Translations under genes and position numbers: made by a program
Notes under the pieces: model-generated
The model's database searches: none
What the model was told of the DNA's origin: nothing
The model's input: the letters and a program-made list of their open reading frames with translations, nothing else
Part shown: positions 16,836-25,025 of the stretch, in pieces
Position numbering within the stretch: the stretch's first letter is position 1
How the letters are laid out: every line of letters starts with the position of its first letter
NCBI GenBank assembly: GCA_902791215.1
Contig: CADAUZ010000026.1
Span: 1-64,000 of the forward strand
Reading direction: 5' to 3'
DNA from: Oscillospiraceae bacterium
Lineage (GTDB): Bacteria > Bacillota > Clostridia > Oscillospirales > Oscillospiraceae
DNA length: 64,000 nucleotides

Positions 16836-17824
16836 GGTTGTATACCTTTCCCGGTTGTGATTTCAAAAAACGGCCCCTTGCCTAAAGCAAACGCAGTCAG
16901 TTTATTCAAGGCGCGCTTGGCCCCCTTGCCTAAAAGGGCGCGACGCGTTAAGCAAACGTGCCGGGGGCACGTTTGTAGCCAAAGCGGGGAGCAATCTGTG
17001 ATTGCGACCTGGGCCGAAGGCTGGCACGGCCGATCTCCCGCGAGGCCGTGACTGGGGGATACCGGATTTGCGGAGATGTGTGATGAACCGTATTTGCCCG
17101 CCTTGCCGCATTTACCGTTTCCGTGCAGGCATTGAAGCCTGCCCGAAAAGCGGTGCGGCTGCGGAGATTCCGTGCCGCCTTCTTCTGCCACTGGCAGCGG
17201 CGGCCCGCAATCCCCCCGCCCCAGTGTGCGCAGAAGGTGAATTGCCCCGAAGGGGCAAGAGAAGCCGGCCTGGGCCGCTGGGGCACCCCCCTTTAGGCAA
17301 GTGTCGCGCACGAGCTTCATGTCGGCGGTGGGCTCGAAACGGGCCTTGATGTTGCCCTCGCGGTCGATGAGGAACTTGGTGAAGTTCCACTTGATGTTGC
17401 CGTTATTCTTGTAGTCCTTGTCCATCTTCTTGGCAACGCCCGCCATCATGAGCGCCATCGGGCTCTTGCCGAAGCCTTCAAAGGTGGTGGCGGTGGTGAG
17501 GTACTTGTAGAGGGGGATGGCGTCGTCGCCGTTTACGTCGATCTTGGAAAACTGCGGGAAGGTGATGCCGAAGCGGCCCTGGCAGAAGCTGTGGATCTCC
17601 TCATCCTCGCCGGGGGCCTGGTTGCCGAACTGGTTGCAGGGGAAGTCCAGGATCTCAAGACCCTTGTCGTGGAACTCGTCATAGATCTCCTGCATGGGGC
17701 CGTACTGGGGCGTGAAGCCGCAGGCGGTGGCGGTGTTGACGATGAGCAGGACCTTGCCGGCGTAGTCCTTCAGTGCGACCTGGCTGCCGTCCTGGGCGGT
17801 AACGGTGAAATCATAAACGTTCAT
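16706..17824 (-). CDS. Glutathione peroxidase with read-through into repeat R3
   Basis: The first 174 codons (17824-17302) encode a normal GPx/BsaA-type thiol peroxidase: NTATACGFTPQYG with peroxidatic Cys35, DFPCNQFGNQAPG (Gln) and KWNFTKF (Trp-Asn). The family's last few residues are missing. The frame instead enters repeat R3 at about 17301 and stays open for 198 more codons, ending inside the regulator gene at 16706. That tail is repeat-encoded and unlikely to be functional. Promoter at 17872-17900 is near perfect. Inferred role: reduction of organic or hydrogen peroxides by a thiol donor. Activity of the long form is uncertain. Confidence 0.8.
   Translation of the reverse strand: MNVYDFTVTAQDGSQVALKDYAGKVLLIVNTATACGFTPQYGPMQEIYDEFHDKGLEILDFPCNQFGNQAPGEDEEIHSFCQGRFGITFPQFSKIDVNGDDAIPLYKYLTTATTFEGFGKSPMALMMAGVAKKMDKDYKNNGNIKWNFTKFLIDREGNIKARFEPTADMKLVRDTCLKGGAPAAQAGFSCPFGAIHLLRTLGRGDCGPPLPVAEEGGTESPQPHRFSGRLQCLHGNGKCGKAGKYGSSHISANPVSPSHGLAGDRPCQPSAQVAITDCSPLWLQTCPRHVCLTRRALLGKGAKRALNKLTAFALGKGPFFEITTGKGIQPWKQKTAHKPITRCCSTASSAFRSMPARARWSSATAPSWTTSA
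16872..17301. repeat. Long modular palindromic repeat R3
   Basis: About 430 bp, edged by CTTGCCTAAAG (16877) and CCTTTAGGCAAG (17290-17301). Contains the CACGGCC/GGCCGTG stem, a long module with GCAGGC/GCCTGC hairpin shared with R4 and R8, and GTGCCGGGGGCAC. It replaces the 3' end of the gpx coding region. Confidence 0.8.
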
Positions 17825-17842
17825 GTGTGTGCCTCCTTAATT

Positions 17843-17888
17843 AATTGCATTCAATTGATTTAACGTAACCGATTATACGCAATCAATT
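17843..17888. promoter_or_regulatory. Candidate OhrR/MarR operator dyads
   Basis: Two dyads flank and follow the gpx -10: AATTG-N4-CAATT (17843-17856), and AATTGATT (17853-17860) with AATCAATT (17881-17888). AT-rich AATT dyads are typical OhrR sites; binding is inferred only. Confidence 0.45.
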
Positions 17889-17900
17889 CCGATTTGTCAA
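17872..17900 (-). promoter_or_regulatory. Consensus sigma-A promoter of gpx
   Basis: Minus strand TTGACA (17895-17900), 17-bp spacer, TATAAT (17872-17877). AAGGAGGC precedes the ATG. Confidence 0.9.
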
Positions 17901-17946
17901 GTGGGTCTGTGCATATTTTTGCCTTCCCCGGAGGCAAAGTGACTTC

Positions 17947-17976
17947 TTGCATCGGACCGGGCGGCTATGGTATGAT
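17947..17976 (+). promoter_or_regulatory. Possible promoter of the lone GT2 gene
   Basis: TTGCAT (17947-17952), 18-bp spacer, TATGAT (17971-17976), 35 bp upstream of the start. Confidence 0.5.
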
Positions 17977-18011
17977 AGGCGCGGAAAAAAACCGCCGAGG
18001 AGGGCCGCGCC

Positions 18012-19007
18012 ATGTGCACGCTCAGCATCGTGATCCCCGTATACAATGTGGAAAGGTATCTGCCGAAATGTCTCGACTCGCTGCTGATAGAGACTTCCGT
18101 CCCCTATGAGATCATCCTGGTAAACGACGGCTCTACGGACGCATCGCTCTCGGTCGCGGAGGGTTACCGCGCGCGCTTTCCGGAGCGCATCACGGTCGTC
18201 ACCACCGAGAACATGGGCCAGGGCAACGCCCGCAACGTCGGGCTTGAGCGGGCAAAGGGCGAGTTTCTGTACTTCATCGACAGCGACGACTACCTCGCCC
18301 CCGGCGGGATGGAGGGCATCCTGTCCTGCCTGAAAGAGGACTTTGACATCTGCATCTTTGACACCATCGCGGTAAACGCCGACGGAAAAGAGCTCAAGTA
18401 CATGCCCGGCTTTCGCGGGGAGGACCGGCAGCTCAGCCTGCGCACTCACCCCGAGCTTCTTTTGCAGCAGCCGGACGTGTGGAACAAGATCATCCGCCGC
18501 TCGCTGTTTCTCGACTCCGGGGTGCGCTTTCCGGTGCGCGTGTGGTTTGAGGACCTCGCCGCCATCCCGAAGCTCTATCAGTTCACCGATAAGATCCTCT
18601 ATGTGCCCGAGGCTTATCACCGCTACCTGCAGCGCTTTGACTCCGTCACCAACACGAGCAAGGCCATGCGTAACCTGGAGATCATCCCGGCGGTGGACGC
18701 GCTTTGGGATTTCTACCGGGACTGCGGGCGCTTTGAGGAGCTTAAGGATGAGCTCAAGTACCTTGCTTACCACGACGAATTCCTCACAAGCTCGGTGCGG
18801 GCCAACCTCGCCGACTGGCGAAGCGGCGCGCAGGAAGAGCTGATGCGGGATTTCCTGCAAAAGGTCCCGGATTACAGGAGCAACCCGTATGTCCGGCGCA
18901 GCTCCCGGAAGCACAAGCTGCTCGCGTGGCTGCTGCTGCACAGGATGCGCCTGGCGGTGCACATCCTCATGAGCGGCAACAACCGCATGAAGCAGAAGAA
19001 GGTATAA
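18012..19007 (+). CDS. Family 2 glycosyltransferase
   Basis: 331 aa GT-A fold. SIVIPVYNVERYLPKCLDSL opens the nucleotide-sugar domain, LVNDGSTD binds the nucleotide, FIDSDDYL carries the metal-binding DxD and VWFEDLAAIPKLY holds the probable catalytic ED. The C-terminus is basic with amphipathic helices, as in membrane-associated transferases. CGAGGAGGG precedes the ATG. Faces away from the gpx gene and toward the polysaccharide operon. Inferred: transfers a sugar to a lipid-linked or surface glycan; sugar unknown. Confidence 0.88.
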   Translation: MCTLSIVIPVYNVERYLPKCLDSLLIETSVPYEIILVNDGSTDASLSVAEGYRARFPERITVVTTENMGQGNARNVGLERAKGEFLYFIDSDDYLAPGGMEGILSCLKEDFDICIFDTIAVNADGKELKYMPGFRGEDRQLSLRTHPELLLQQPDVWNKIIRRSLFLDSGVRFPVRVWFEDLAAIPKLYQFTDKILYVPEAYHRYLQRFDSVTNTSKAMRNLEIIPAVDALWDFYRDCGRFEELKDELKYLAYHDEFLTSSVRANLADWRSGAQEELMRDFLQKVPDYRSNPYVRRSSRKHKLLAWLLLHRMRLAVHILMSGNNRMKQKKV

Positions 19008-19024
19008 AAAAGGCCGATTGCCAT

Positions 19025-19178
19025 TGTAGGGGCCGACGCCCCCGGCGGCCCGGCAGAGAAAAGCCGAAAATATGAATTTGCCCCGGGCGAATACGTAGTA
19101 TCATACGTTTTCGCTCGGGGCTGTTTGCTATATTCGAGTCTATACCGCGCGGGCCGCGTGATAAGCGTCGGCCCCTGC
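19025..19178. repeat. Inverted repeat with GGGGCCGACGC arms and inner stem-loop
   Basis: Arms TGTAGGGGCCGACGCC (19025-19040) and GCGTCGGCCCCTGC (19165-19178) enclose a stem of GCCCCGGGCGAATACG with CGTTTTCGCTCGGGGC. It lies between convergent genes and may end both transcripts. A third copy of the arm is at 85-100. Confidence 0.7.
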
Positions 19179-19193
19179 GGTGATACCGGAATA

Positions 19194-19775
19194 TCAGCGA
19201 TAAACCTTTTCCAGCCTCGCCTTTTTCTCCGCGACGTAGGCGTTGGGCTTGGTGGAAATGCACTTTGCCGGGACGCCGCCCCAGGTGGTGTGCGGGGTGT
19301 CGATGTCCTTGACCACGAGGGCGGCGGCCCCGATGGTCACATCGTCGGCCACACGGATGCCGCCGAGGACGCGGCTGCCGATGGTCATTTCCACATTGTC
19401 GCCGATGACCGGGGCCTTGCCGTTTACGCTGCCGATGCAGCAGTCGGCCGAGAGAGAGAAGTTGCGCCCGACACGCGCGTCACGGTTTACGATGATATTC
19501 TGCCCGTGCCAGATCACAAGCCCCTCGGCAAAGACGTTCAGCGGCAGCTCGGAGCAGAAGCTGTCCCGCAGGCGGCAGAAGCGGTAATACGTGAACACAT
19601 AGGCCAGCTTGTGCCACAGCTTTTCCCGGTTATTGTAATGGTACTCGGATTTGCGGTATAAGATCTGGAGCTTCCAGAGCCTGTCGCCCCAGAGCCGGGG
19701 GCGGGGGCGCTCTTCGCCGCGGGCGGTCTTGTCGCACAGCAGGTAGTAGTCCAGATCTTCTCTTGTCTTGATCAT
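19194..19775 (-). CDS. Serine-acetyltransferase-like hexapeptide acyltransferase
   Basis: 193 aa. Helical N-terminus (about 1-70), then left-handed beta-helix repeats (VIWHGQNIIVNRDARVGRNFSLSADCCIGS, cut here for length) ending IGDNVEMTIGSRVLGGIRVADDV and TTWGGVPAKCI, the usual acetyl-CoA site of the SAT/LpxA-like superfamily. In a polysaccharide operon this is more likely an O-acetyltransferase of a sugar than a cysteine-biosynthesis SAT. Last gene of the operon, 12 bp after the GT2 gene. Confidence 0.82.
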   Translation of the reverse strand: MIKTREDLDYYLLCDKTARGEERPRPRLWGDRLWKLQILYRKSEYHYNNREKLWHKLAYVFTYYRFCRLRDSFCSELPLNVFAEGLVIWHGQNIIVNRDARVGRNFSLSADCCIGSVNGKAPVIGDNVEMTIGSRVLGGIRVADDVTIGAAALVVKDIDTPHTTWGGVPAKCISTKPNAYVAEKKARLEKVYR

Positions 19776-19787
19776 GCTCTCCCTCCT

Positions 19788-20732
19788 TTATCGGCCGAGG
19801 GCGGCTTTCGCGCCGAGGATCAGGCGGCTTACCGGATAGAGGCCCAGGTAGTTTAGCTTCATGATGAGGCGGCGGTTTGAAGTCTCCTCCCGCCAGGCGC
19901 GGCAGGCTTCCAGGCGCGGGATCTTCTCCATGGCGTAGGCGCGAAGCTTTTTGAGCACCGCCTTCCGGTCCGGCGAATCCTGGCGCGCCACGCGGTTGAT
20001 GCCGTCGAGCAGGACGTGGTTGAGAACGAAATACTGAAAATCATCCCGAAGCCCCCGCTCGAGCATGGGGCCCTCCAGCATGTCCAGCACGCGCAGGATG
20101 TCGAGGTTTTTGAGGGCGTTGTTGTTGCGCATGGTGGACGAGGGGCTTTGCCGGTAGATATACAACGGCTCGTTTACATACACGGCCCCGCCCGCCTTGA
20201 TGAGCAGCATGGCGGAAAAGTAAAAGTCCTCATACCAGAGCCGTCCCTCGGGAAAGCGCGTGTCCCCCACAAGCTCAGAGCGGAAGACCTTGTTGCACGC
20301 CGAGCCCGAGGCCGACAGCCAGTGCTGCTGGTAGCGCGCGGGAAGCACCTCTTCCCGCCCGTCGGGAAAGACCTCCAGCCAGTCGCACACGGCGATGGAC
20401 GCCCCCTCCTTCTCTGCCTTCGCGCAGAGCTTTTCGTACATGTCGGGGGCGAGGGTGTCGTCGCTGTCCACAAAGCCGATATAGTCCCCTTGTGCCATCG
20501 GCAGGGCGGCGTTCCTGGCCCTCCCCTGCCCGCCGTTGTCCAGATGGAGGGTATGCACTTTGTCGGGGTTTTCCTTCGCAAAGCGGTCGGCGATCTCTCC
20601 CGAGCGGTCGGTGGAGCCGTCGTCCACGAGGAAGATTTCGAGGTCGGAAAGCGTCTGGTTCAGAAGGGAATCCACGCATTCTTCCAGGTACTTTTCCACA
20701 TTGTATACCGGTACGATCACGCTCAGCTTCAT
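19788..20732 (-). CDS. Family 2 glycosyltransferase
   Basis: 314 aa. SVIVPVYNVEKYLEECVDSL, FLVDDGSTD, FVDSDDTLAPDM (DxD) and RLWYEDFYFSAML mark a GT-A transferase, similar in plan to the one at 18012. Start ATG 20732 is preceded by GAGAGGGGAG; the frame's further upstream extension lies inside the previous gene. Its start overlaps the preceding stop by 4 bp. Inferred role: adds a residue to the repeat unit of a cell-surface polysaccharide. Confidence 0.88.
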   Translation of the reverse strand: MKLSVIVPVYNVEKYLEECVDSLLNQTLSDLEIFLVDDGSTDRSGEIADRFAKENPDKVHTLHLDNGGQGRARNAALPMAQGDYIGFVDSDDTLAPDMYEKLCAKAEKEGASIAVCDWLEVFPDGREEVLPARYQQHWLSASGSACNKVFRSELVGDTRFPEGRLWYEDFYFSAMLLIKAGGAVYVNEPLYIYRQSPSSTMRNNNALKNLDILRVLDMLEGPMLERGLRDDFQYFVLNHVLLDGINRVARQDSPDRKAVLKKLRAYAMEKIPRLEACRAWREETSNRRLIMKLNYLGLYPVSRLILGAKAALGR

Positions 20733-22222
20733 AGCCACTCCCCTCTCCAGGTACACACGCGGCCCACCGGGCACACGCAGGTCTGATAATGGATCAGTCC
20801 CAGAATCAGCGACAGATAGATCGACACGTTAGGACGCCGCAGCACCGCGCCCGAATACTGGGCGATGCCGATGAGCAGCACAAAGCACAGCAGCACGATG
20901 AAGTTATCCGCCGTGAAGGCGCTTCTGAGGTCCTGCAAAAGCCGCCGCGCGATCAAAAAGGCAAAGTACGCGATCAGGCACACATAGGCCGCAAAGCCCA
21001 CATAGCCGCAATAGTAGAAGATGGCGGGCCAGTCGTTTTCAAGATCCACGCCGCCGTTGAGCCAGGCCGCGGAGATGTCGATGCCGAAGAGCTTTGTAAG
21101 CGTGTCGCTGTGGTCCCACATCAGCGACACGTAGGCCCGCTTGAGGGCGCGGGTATTGAGCAGGATGGTCGTGTCGGCGGTGAAGCCGTACTTTGCCATG
21201 ATCTCGTCGATGTCATAGCGCTCGAACATGTCGGGCGACAGGATCCACAGGCACTTCCAGTAGAAGTCCTCATAGCGCTTATGCATGTCGGGGTCGCTTA
21301 AGATCTCCTCGCGGCTGACCCGGTCGGGCGCTGTAGAAAGATCGGCCTCAAACTCGGTCTGGGTCTTTTCCATGAAGTCCGTCTGGCTCTGGCGCACGCG
21401 GGCCTTCGGGGTCAGCGGATAGCAGACCGCCGCTACAACGGCGACCGCCACCAGCACCCCCACCGCAAGGCGGCTGTAGGACGCGCCGCGCACCAGTTTC
21501 TCCAGCGGCAGGAAGATCGCAAAACCGAGGAAAATGAGGAAGATCGAGAGATAACAGGTCATGGTGCCATTGGTAAAGAGCACCAGCGCCGCCAGCACCG
21601 GCACCAGGATATTCACGGCCTTCTTGTCGGATTTCACCGCGCAGAACACCGAGAAGGCCGAGAGCACCACAAGGATGGTGCTGTTGGCGGTGCGGTTGTC
21701 GTCAATGACCCAGCCGCTGATGCCGAGGCCCTCGCCGTAGGTCACATTGGAGGTGCCGGTCACAACGCTCAGAGCTAAGCCCAGGGCCGTAATGCCGGCG
21801 GCGAAGAAGAGGCCCCAGTAGACCTGGTTTCGGGTCTGGGCGTCGCGGATGGCATAGACAAAGCAGAAGGCCAGCACCGGCATCTGCGCGATCTTCGCCA
21901 TGTAGGAGATCTCATAGCGCAGGCTCACGATCCCCACTCGGCAGAGATTCAGCACGTGCAGAGCGCACAGAAGCCCCACCGCGCACAGCAAAAGCGCGAA
22001 ATTCCGCCTGTCCTTCTTGTCTTTGATCGTAAACAGCAGCCAGACCGGCAGCAGCACCATCACCAGAAGCCGTATCGCCCCGGCCACGGTCGCGCCGCCG
22101 TCGGGCTTTTGCGTCCAGAAGGCCAGCATGTCCAGCAGCGGCTGGGCGGCGATGAGGAGCATCAGCCAGTGATTGCGCAGGAAAAGCGCCGCGCGCGCTC
22201 TCGAAATCTTTTGTTTCTTCAT
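20729..22222 (-). CDS. O-antigen ligase/polymerase-like membrane protein
   Basis: 497 aa with about ten to twelve hydrophobic segments and one long polar loop (about residues 275-385) rich in charged residues (DLSTAPDRVSREEILSD). This layout is that of the Wzy/WaaL ligase-polymerase superfamily. Known: such proteins polymerise or ligate undecaprenyl-linked glycans on the outer face of the membrane. Starts and stops overlap its neighbours as ATGA, so it is tightly coupled within the glycosyltransferase operon. Substrate unknown. Confidence 0.75.
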   Translation of the reverse strand: MKKQKISRARAALFLRNHWLMLLIAAQPLLDMLAFWTQKPDGGATVAGAIRLLVMVLLPVWLLFTIKDKKDRRNFALLLCAVGLLCALHVLNLCRVGIVSLRYEISYMAKIAQMPVLAFCFVYAIRDAQTRNQVYWGLFFAAGITALGLALSVVTGTSNVTYGEGLGISGWVIDDNRTANSTILVVLSAFSVFCAVKSDKKAVNILVPVLAALVLFTNGTMTCYLSIFLIFLGFAIFLPLEKLVRGASYSRLAVGVLVAVAVVAAVCYPLTPKARVRQSQTDFMEKTQTEFEADLSTAPDRVSREEILSDPDMHKRYEDFYWKCLWILSPDMFERYDIDEIMAKYGFTADTTILLNTRALKRAYVSLMWDHSDTLTKLFGIDISAAWLNGGVDLENDWPAIFYYCGYVGFAAYVCLIAYFAFLIARRLLQDLRSAFTADNFIVLLCFVLLIGIAQYSGAVLRRPNVSIYLSLILGLIHYQTCVCPVGRVCTWRGEWL

Positions 22223-24435
22223 CCGATCACCGTAAACCATTTCTCCGCGATCTTGTCGCGCGTAAAGAGGGCGGCGTGTTCGACGGCCTTCTCCCCCATG
22301 CGCCTTCTCGTCTCTTCGTCGCCCATGAGAGACACGAGGCTGTCTTCAAATTTCGCCCGCTCCCCTTCCGGGACGAGGCGGCCGGTCTCTCCGTCCTTCA
22401 CCAGAAAGCCGGGGCCGACGCGCACATCGTAGGCGACGATCGGCAGGCCGCAGCTCTGGGCCTCGAGCAGCACGAAGGGGAAGCCCTCGGAGCTGGAGGA
22501 CATGGCATAGAGCGAGGCCCTGAGCATCTCGTCCTGGACGGCGGCGTTGTCCGTCTGGCCGGGCAGGTCGATATAGTCCCCGGCGTTCTTCTCCGCCACA
22601 TAGCGGCGTATGCGCTCGAGGTCCTCCCCGCCGCCGATGATGCGCAGCCGCCAGTCCGGCGCGCGCTTATGCAGGGACACAAACTGCTCCGCCAGCAGGT
22701 CAAAGCGCTTGACCGCCGTCACCCGCCCCACGGCGAGCACCGTCTTTTCCCGGTTTTCAAAGGAGACCGAGGAGGGATAGCGCTCGAGGAAGTTCGGCAT
22801 GTACACAAGCCTTGTGTGGCTGTTGTAACCCTTCATGACCTCGGCGGCTTCTTCCACAAGCTGGGGCGTCAGCAGGCACAGCACATCGAGATTCCGGTAG
22901 CCGTAGCGAAAGCCCCGGAGGTATTTCTTCTCAAAATTGTGGTCGTGGTGGAGCTGGCCGATCTTCAAGACCTGCCTGGCCCCGTATTTGGAAAGCGGCA
23001 GATTGTCCTCGTGCCGCGTGGTAATGATGACGCCCTCGGTCACGTTGCGGATCATTTTCCGCACCGCTCGCCGCTTGCCGGTCAGGATGCGCAGAGCCCG
23101 CATGCTCTCGCGCCAGAAGGCCTTCATATTTCGTCGCCGCAGGGCCGCGTGCCACTCGTCGCGGTTCGGCACGTCGCGCAGCAGATAGCGCACGCTCACC
23201 CGCTCATCCACCGGCATCACCGGCCCGCCCGGCATCTTGTACACGCTGTAAAGGCGCACGTCATAGCGCTCGGCAAAGAGGTTTGCCATGCTGATGATGG
23301 CCTTTTCCACACCGCCGGTGCCGAGGTGCAGGGCGATGATGTTGACCTGCTTTTTCCGCGTTTTGGGGTCCACGGGCGGCTCGTCGGCAAGGCGGCCGAT
23401 GCGGCGGATGATCTCGGCGTTGTATTCGTGCAGGTCGTCCCGCTTTTTCTCCGTCTTCTTTGCCGCCGCGAGGGCCGGGACGATGTCCTCGTAGCCCTTC
23501 AGCCCCTCGCTGTAGATCTCGAGGTTTTTCGTGCAGTAGAGCGGCAGGCCCAGGGCCTTGGCCTCCATGACGTTCAGCGGCTGCCCCTCGTAGCGGGAGG
23601 TGGAGACAAAGGCGTCCATCTTGTCCATGTACACGAAGGGGTTTTTCTTCTGGCCGAGGAAGGTCACGTAATCGGTCAGGCCCAGACTGTCGCGCTGGTA
23701 CTCGAGCATGAGGCGCTTGTCCCCGTCGCCGATAATGTACAGGTGCACGTCCTGCCTGAGTTCCACGAGGCGCTGCATCTGCTCGAGCATGATGTCGTAG
23801 CCCTTCTGGTGGCAGAGCCGCCCGATGGCCACGAGGTTTAATTTATCCGGGTCCACGGTAAAGTCCGTCTCCTCGGCGGCGCCCCGGTAGATTTCCCCGG
23901 TGTCGATGGTGTTCTGGATGACGGTGAAGGGCTTGTCGTACATGCCGCTGCACTCCTGAAACGGCCCGATCACGCCCTTGGACACGCCCACGAACTCATC
24001 GTAATATTTGAATTTATCCTTGAAATTGTGCCACAGGACCCGGTACTTCCACTCGTTTTCAAGCTTCACGCTCACGTTGTTGTGTATCCACATCACGCGG
24101 CGCTTTGCCGGTACGGTCAGGGCCCCGAGGGCGCAGGCGAACTGGTAGGAGTTAAAGTCGATGGCGACATCGTAGGGCTCCTTCACGTCCGAAAAATCGA
24201 GGCTTACAAGCTTTCTTGCAGCGTCGAAGGGCATGAAGGAGAAGATGCGCGGGATGGGGCGGAGGTACTTGATGTGCAGCTCCGGCGGGAAGTTCACGTC
24301 CCAGAAGCGCTTGGACTCCGCAAGGTACAGGTCCACCTCATAATGCTCGTAATCGAAGTTCATCAGCAGGTTCATGATGGATTTCTGAATCCCGCCGACA
24401 TCCAGATTGTCCTGAAAAAAAGCGATCCTTTTCAT
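22219..24435 (-). CDS. Tandem (double) GT4 glycosyltransferase
   Basis: 738 aa with two complete GT-B transferase units. Unit 1 (about 1-330): DNLDVGGIQKSIMNLL, LVAIGRLCHQKGYDIM, STSRYEGQPLNVMEAKALG. Unit 2 (about 365-738): LHLGTGGVEKAIISMANLF, VLAVGRVTAVKRFDLL, SSSSEGFPFVLLEAQSCGLP. Each keeps the E-x7-E nucleotide-sugar motif region, so both may be active and add two successive sugars. First gene of the operon; promoter at 24467-24495. Joining two GT4 modules in one chain suggests channelling of consecutive steps. Confidence 0.88.
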   Translation of the reverse strand: MKRIAFFQDNLDVGGIQKSIMNLLMNFDYEHYEVDLYLAESKRFWDVNFPPELHIKYLRPIPRIFSFMPFDAARKLVSLDFSDVKEPYDVAIDFNSYQFACALGALTVPAKRRVMWIHNNVSVKLENEWKYRVLWHNFKDKFKYYDEFVGVSKGVIGPFQECSGMYDKPFTVIQNTIDTGEIYRGAAEETDFTVDPDKLNLVAIGRLCHQKGYDIMLEQMQRLVELRQDVHLYIIGDGDKRLMLEYQRDSLGLTDYVTFLGQKKNPFVYMDKMDAFVSTSRYEGQPLNVMEAKALGLPLYCTKNLEIYSEGLKGYEDIVPALAAAKKTEKKRDDLHEYNAEIIRRIGRLADEPPVDPKTRKKQVNIIALHLGTGGVEKAIISMANLFAERYDVRLYSVYKMPGGPVMPVDERVSVRYLLRDVPNRDEWHAALRRRNMKAFWRESMRALRILTGKRRAVRKMIRNVTEGVIITTRHEDNLPLSKYGARQVLKIGQLHHDHNFEKKYLRGFRYGYRNLDVLCLLTPQLVEEAAEVMKGYNSHTRLVYMPNFLERYPSSVSFENREKTVLAVGRVTAVKRFDLLAEQFVSLHKRAPDWRLRIIGGGEDLERIRRYVAEKNAGDYIDLPGQTDNAAVQDEMLRASLYAMSSSSEGFPFVLLEAQSCGLPIVAYDVRVGPGFLVKDGETGRLVPEGERAKFEDSLVSLMGDEETRRRMGEKAVEHAALFTRDKIAEKWFTVIG

Positions 24436-24466
24436 GTGCCCCTCCTTTCCCGTTGATACTCAGATT

Positions 24467-24495
24467 ATTTTACCGCAAAACACCGTTCATGTAAA
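24467..24495 (-). promoter_or_regulatory. Promoter of the polysaccharide operon
   Basis: Minus strand TTTACA (24490-24495), 17-bp spacer, TAAAAT (24467-24472). GAAAGGAGGGG precedes the start. Confidence 0.7.
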
Positions 24496-24496
24496 G

Positions 24497-24529
24497 CAAA
24501 AAGGCACCTTCCGTGCGGAAGATGCCTTC
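24497..24529 (-). terminator. Terminator of rplS
   Basis: AAGGCACCTTCCG pairs with CGGAAGATGCCTT, followed on the minus strand by a T-run. Confidence 0.9.
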
Positions 24530-24543
24530 TTGTTTTGTGGTAA

Positions 24544-24885
24544 TTACAGGCGCTCCTTGACCTTGGCCGCCTTGCCCACGCGGTCGCGCAGGTAGTAGAG
24601 CTTTGCTCTGCGGACCTTGCCCTTGCGGACGGTGGTGACAGAGACGATGGAGGGAGAGTGCACAGGAAAGACCTTCTCGCAGCCGACACCGTAGGAGATG
24701 CGGCGGACGGTGATGGTCTCGTTGATGCCGCCATGCTTCTTGGCAATGATGGTGCCCTCGAAAGCCTGGGTGCGCTCACGGTTGCCTTCCTTGACACGGA
24801 CGAGAACACGGACGGTATCGCCCACGTTCATTTCGGGCAGTTCCTTCTTGGTGTACTGCTCGGAGAGAATTTTAACCAGATCCAT
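24544..24885 (-). CDS. rplS: Ribosomal protein L19
   Basis: 113 aa, normal length; [34 protein letters not shown] and [23 protein letters not shown] are L19 signatures. Known: sits at the 30S-50S interface. GAAGGAAGGATC provides the ribosome site. Transcribed alone from the promoter at 24989-25017, not with the usual rimM-trmD neighbours. Confidence 0.97.
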   Translation of the reverse strand: MDLVKILSEQYTKKELPEMNVGDTVRVLVRVKEGNRERTQAFEGTIIAKKHGGINETITVRRISYGVGCEKVFPVHSPSIVSVTTVRKGKVRRAKLYYLRDRVGKAAKVKERL

Positions 24886-24983
24886 TGTGTGATCCTTCCT
24901 TCATATAGACGTTCTTATCAGAGGGACTGTGCCTTGACAGCGGACCGCCTTTCTCGTGGCTGTACGGTTTGCCCGCACAAGCT
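24886..24983 (-). ncRNA. Candidate L19 leader RNA
   Basis: The roughly 100-nt 5' leader between the promoter and rplS is rich in pairing segments (for example GGCGGTCCGC and GACAGCG-type blocks). Firmicutes carry a ribosomal L19 autoregulatory leader; position and size fit, but I cannot confirm the fold by eye. Confidence 0.4.
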
Positions 24984-24988
24984 ATGGT

Positions 24989-25017
24989 AGTGTAACACAG
25001 TTTGCGGAACATTGCAA
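24989..25017 (-). promoter_or_regulatory. Promoter of rplS
   Basis: Minus strand TTGCAA (25012-25017), 17-bp spacer, TACACT (24989-24994). Confidence 0.75.
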
Positions 25018-25025
25018 GTATAATT

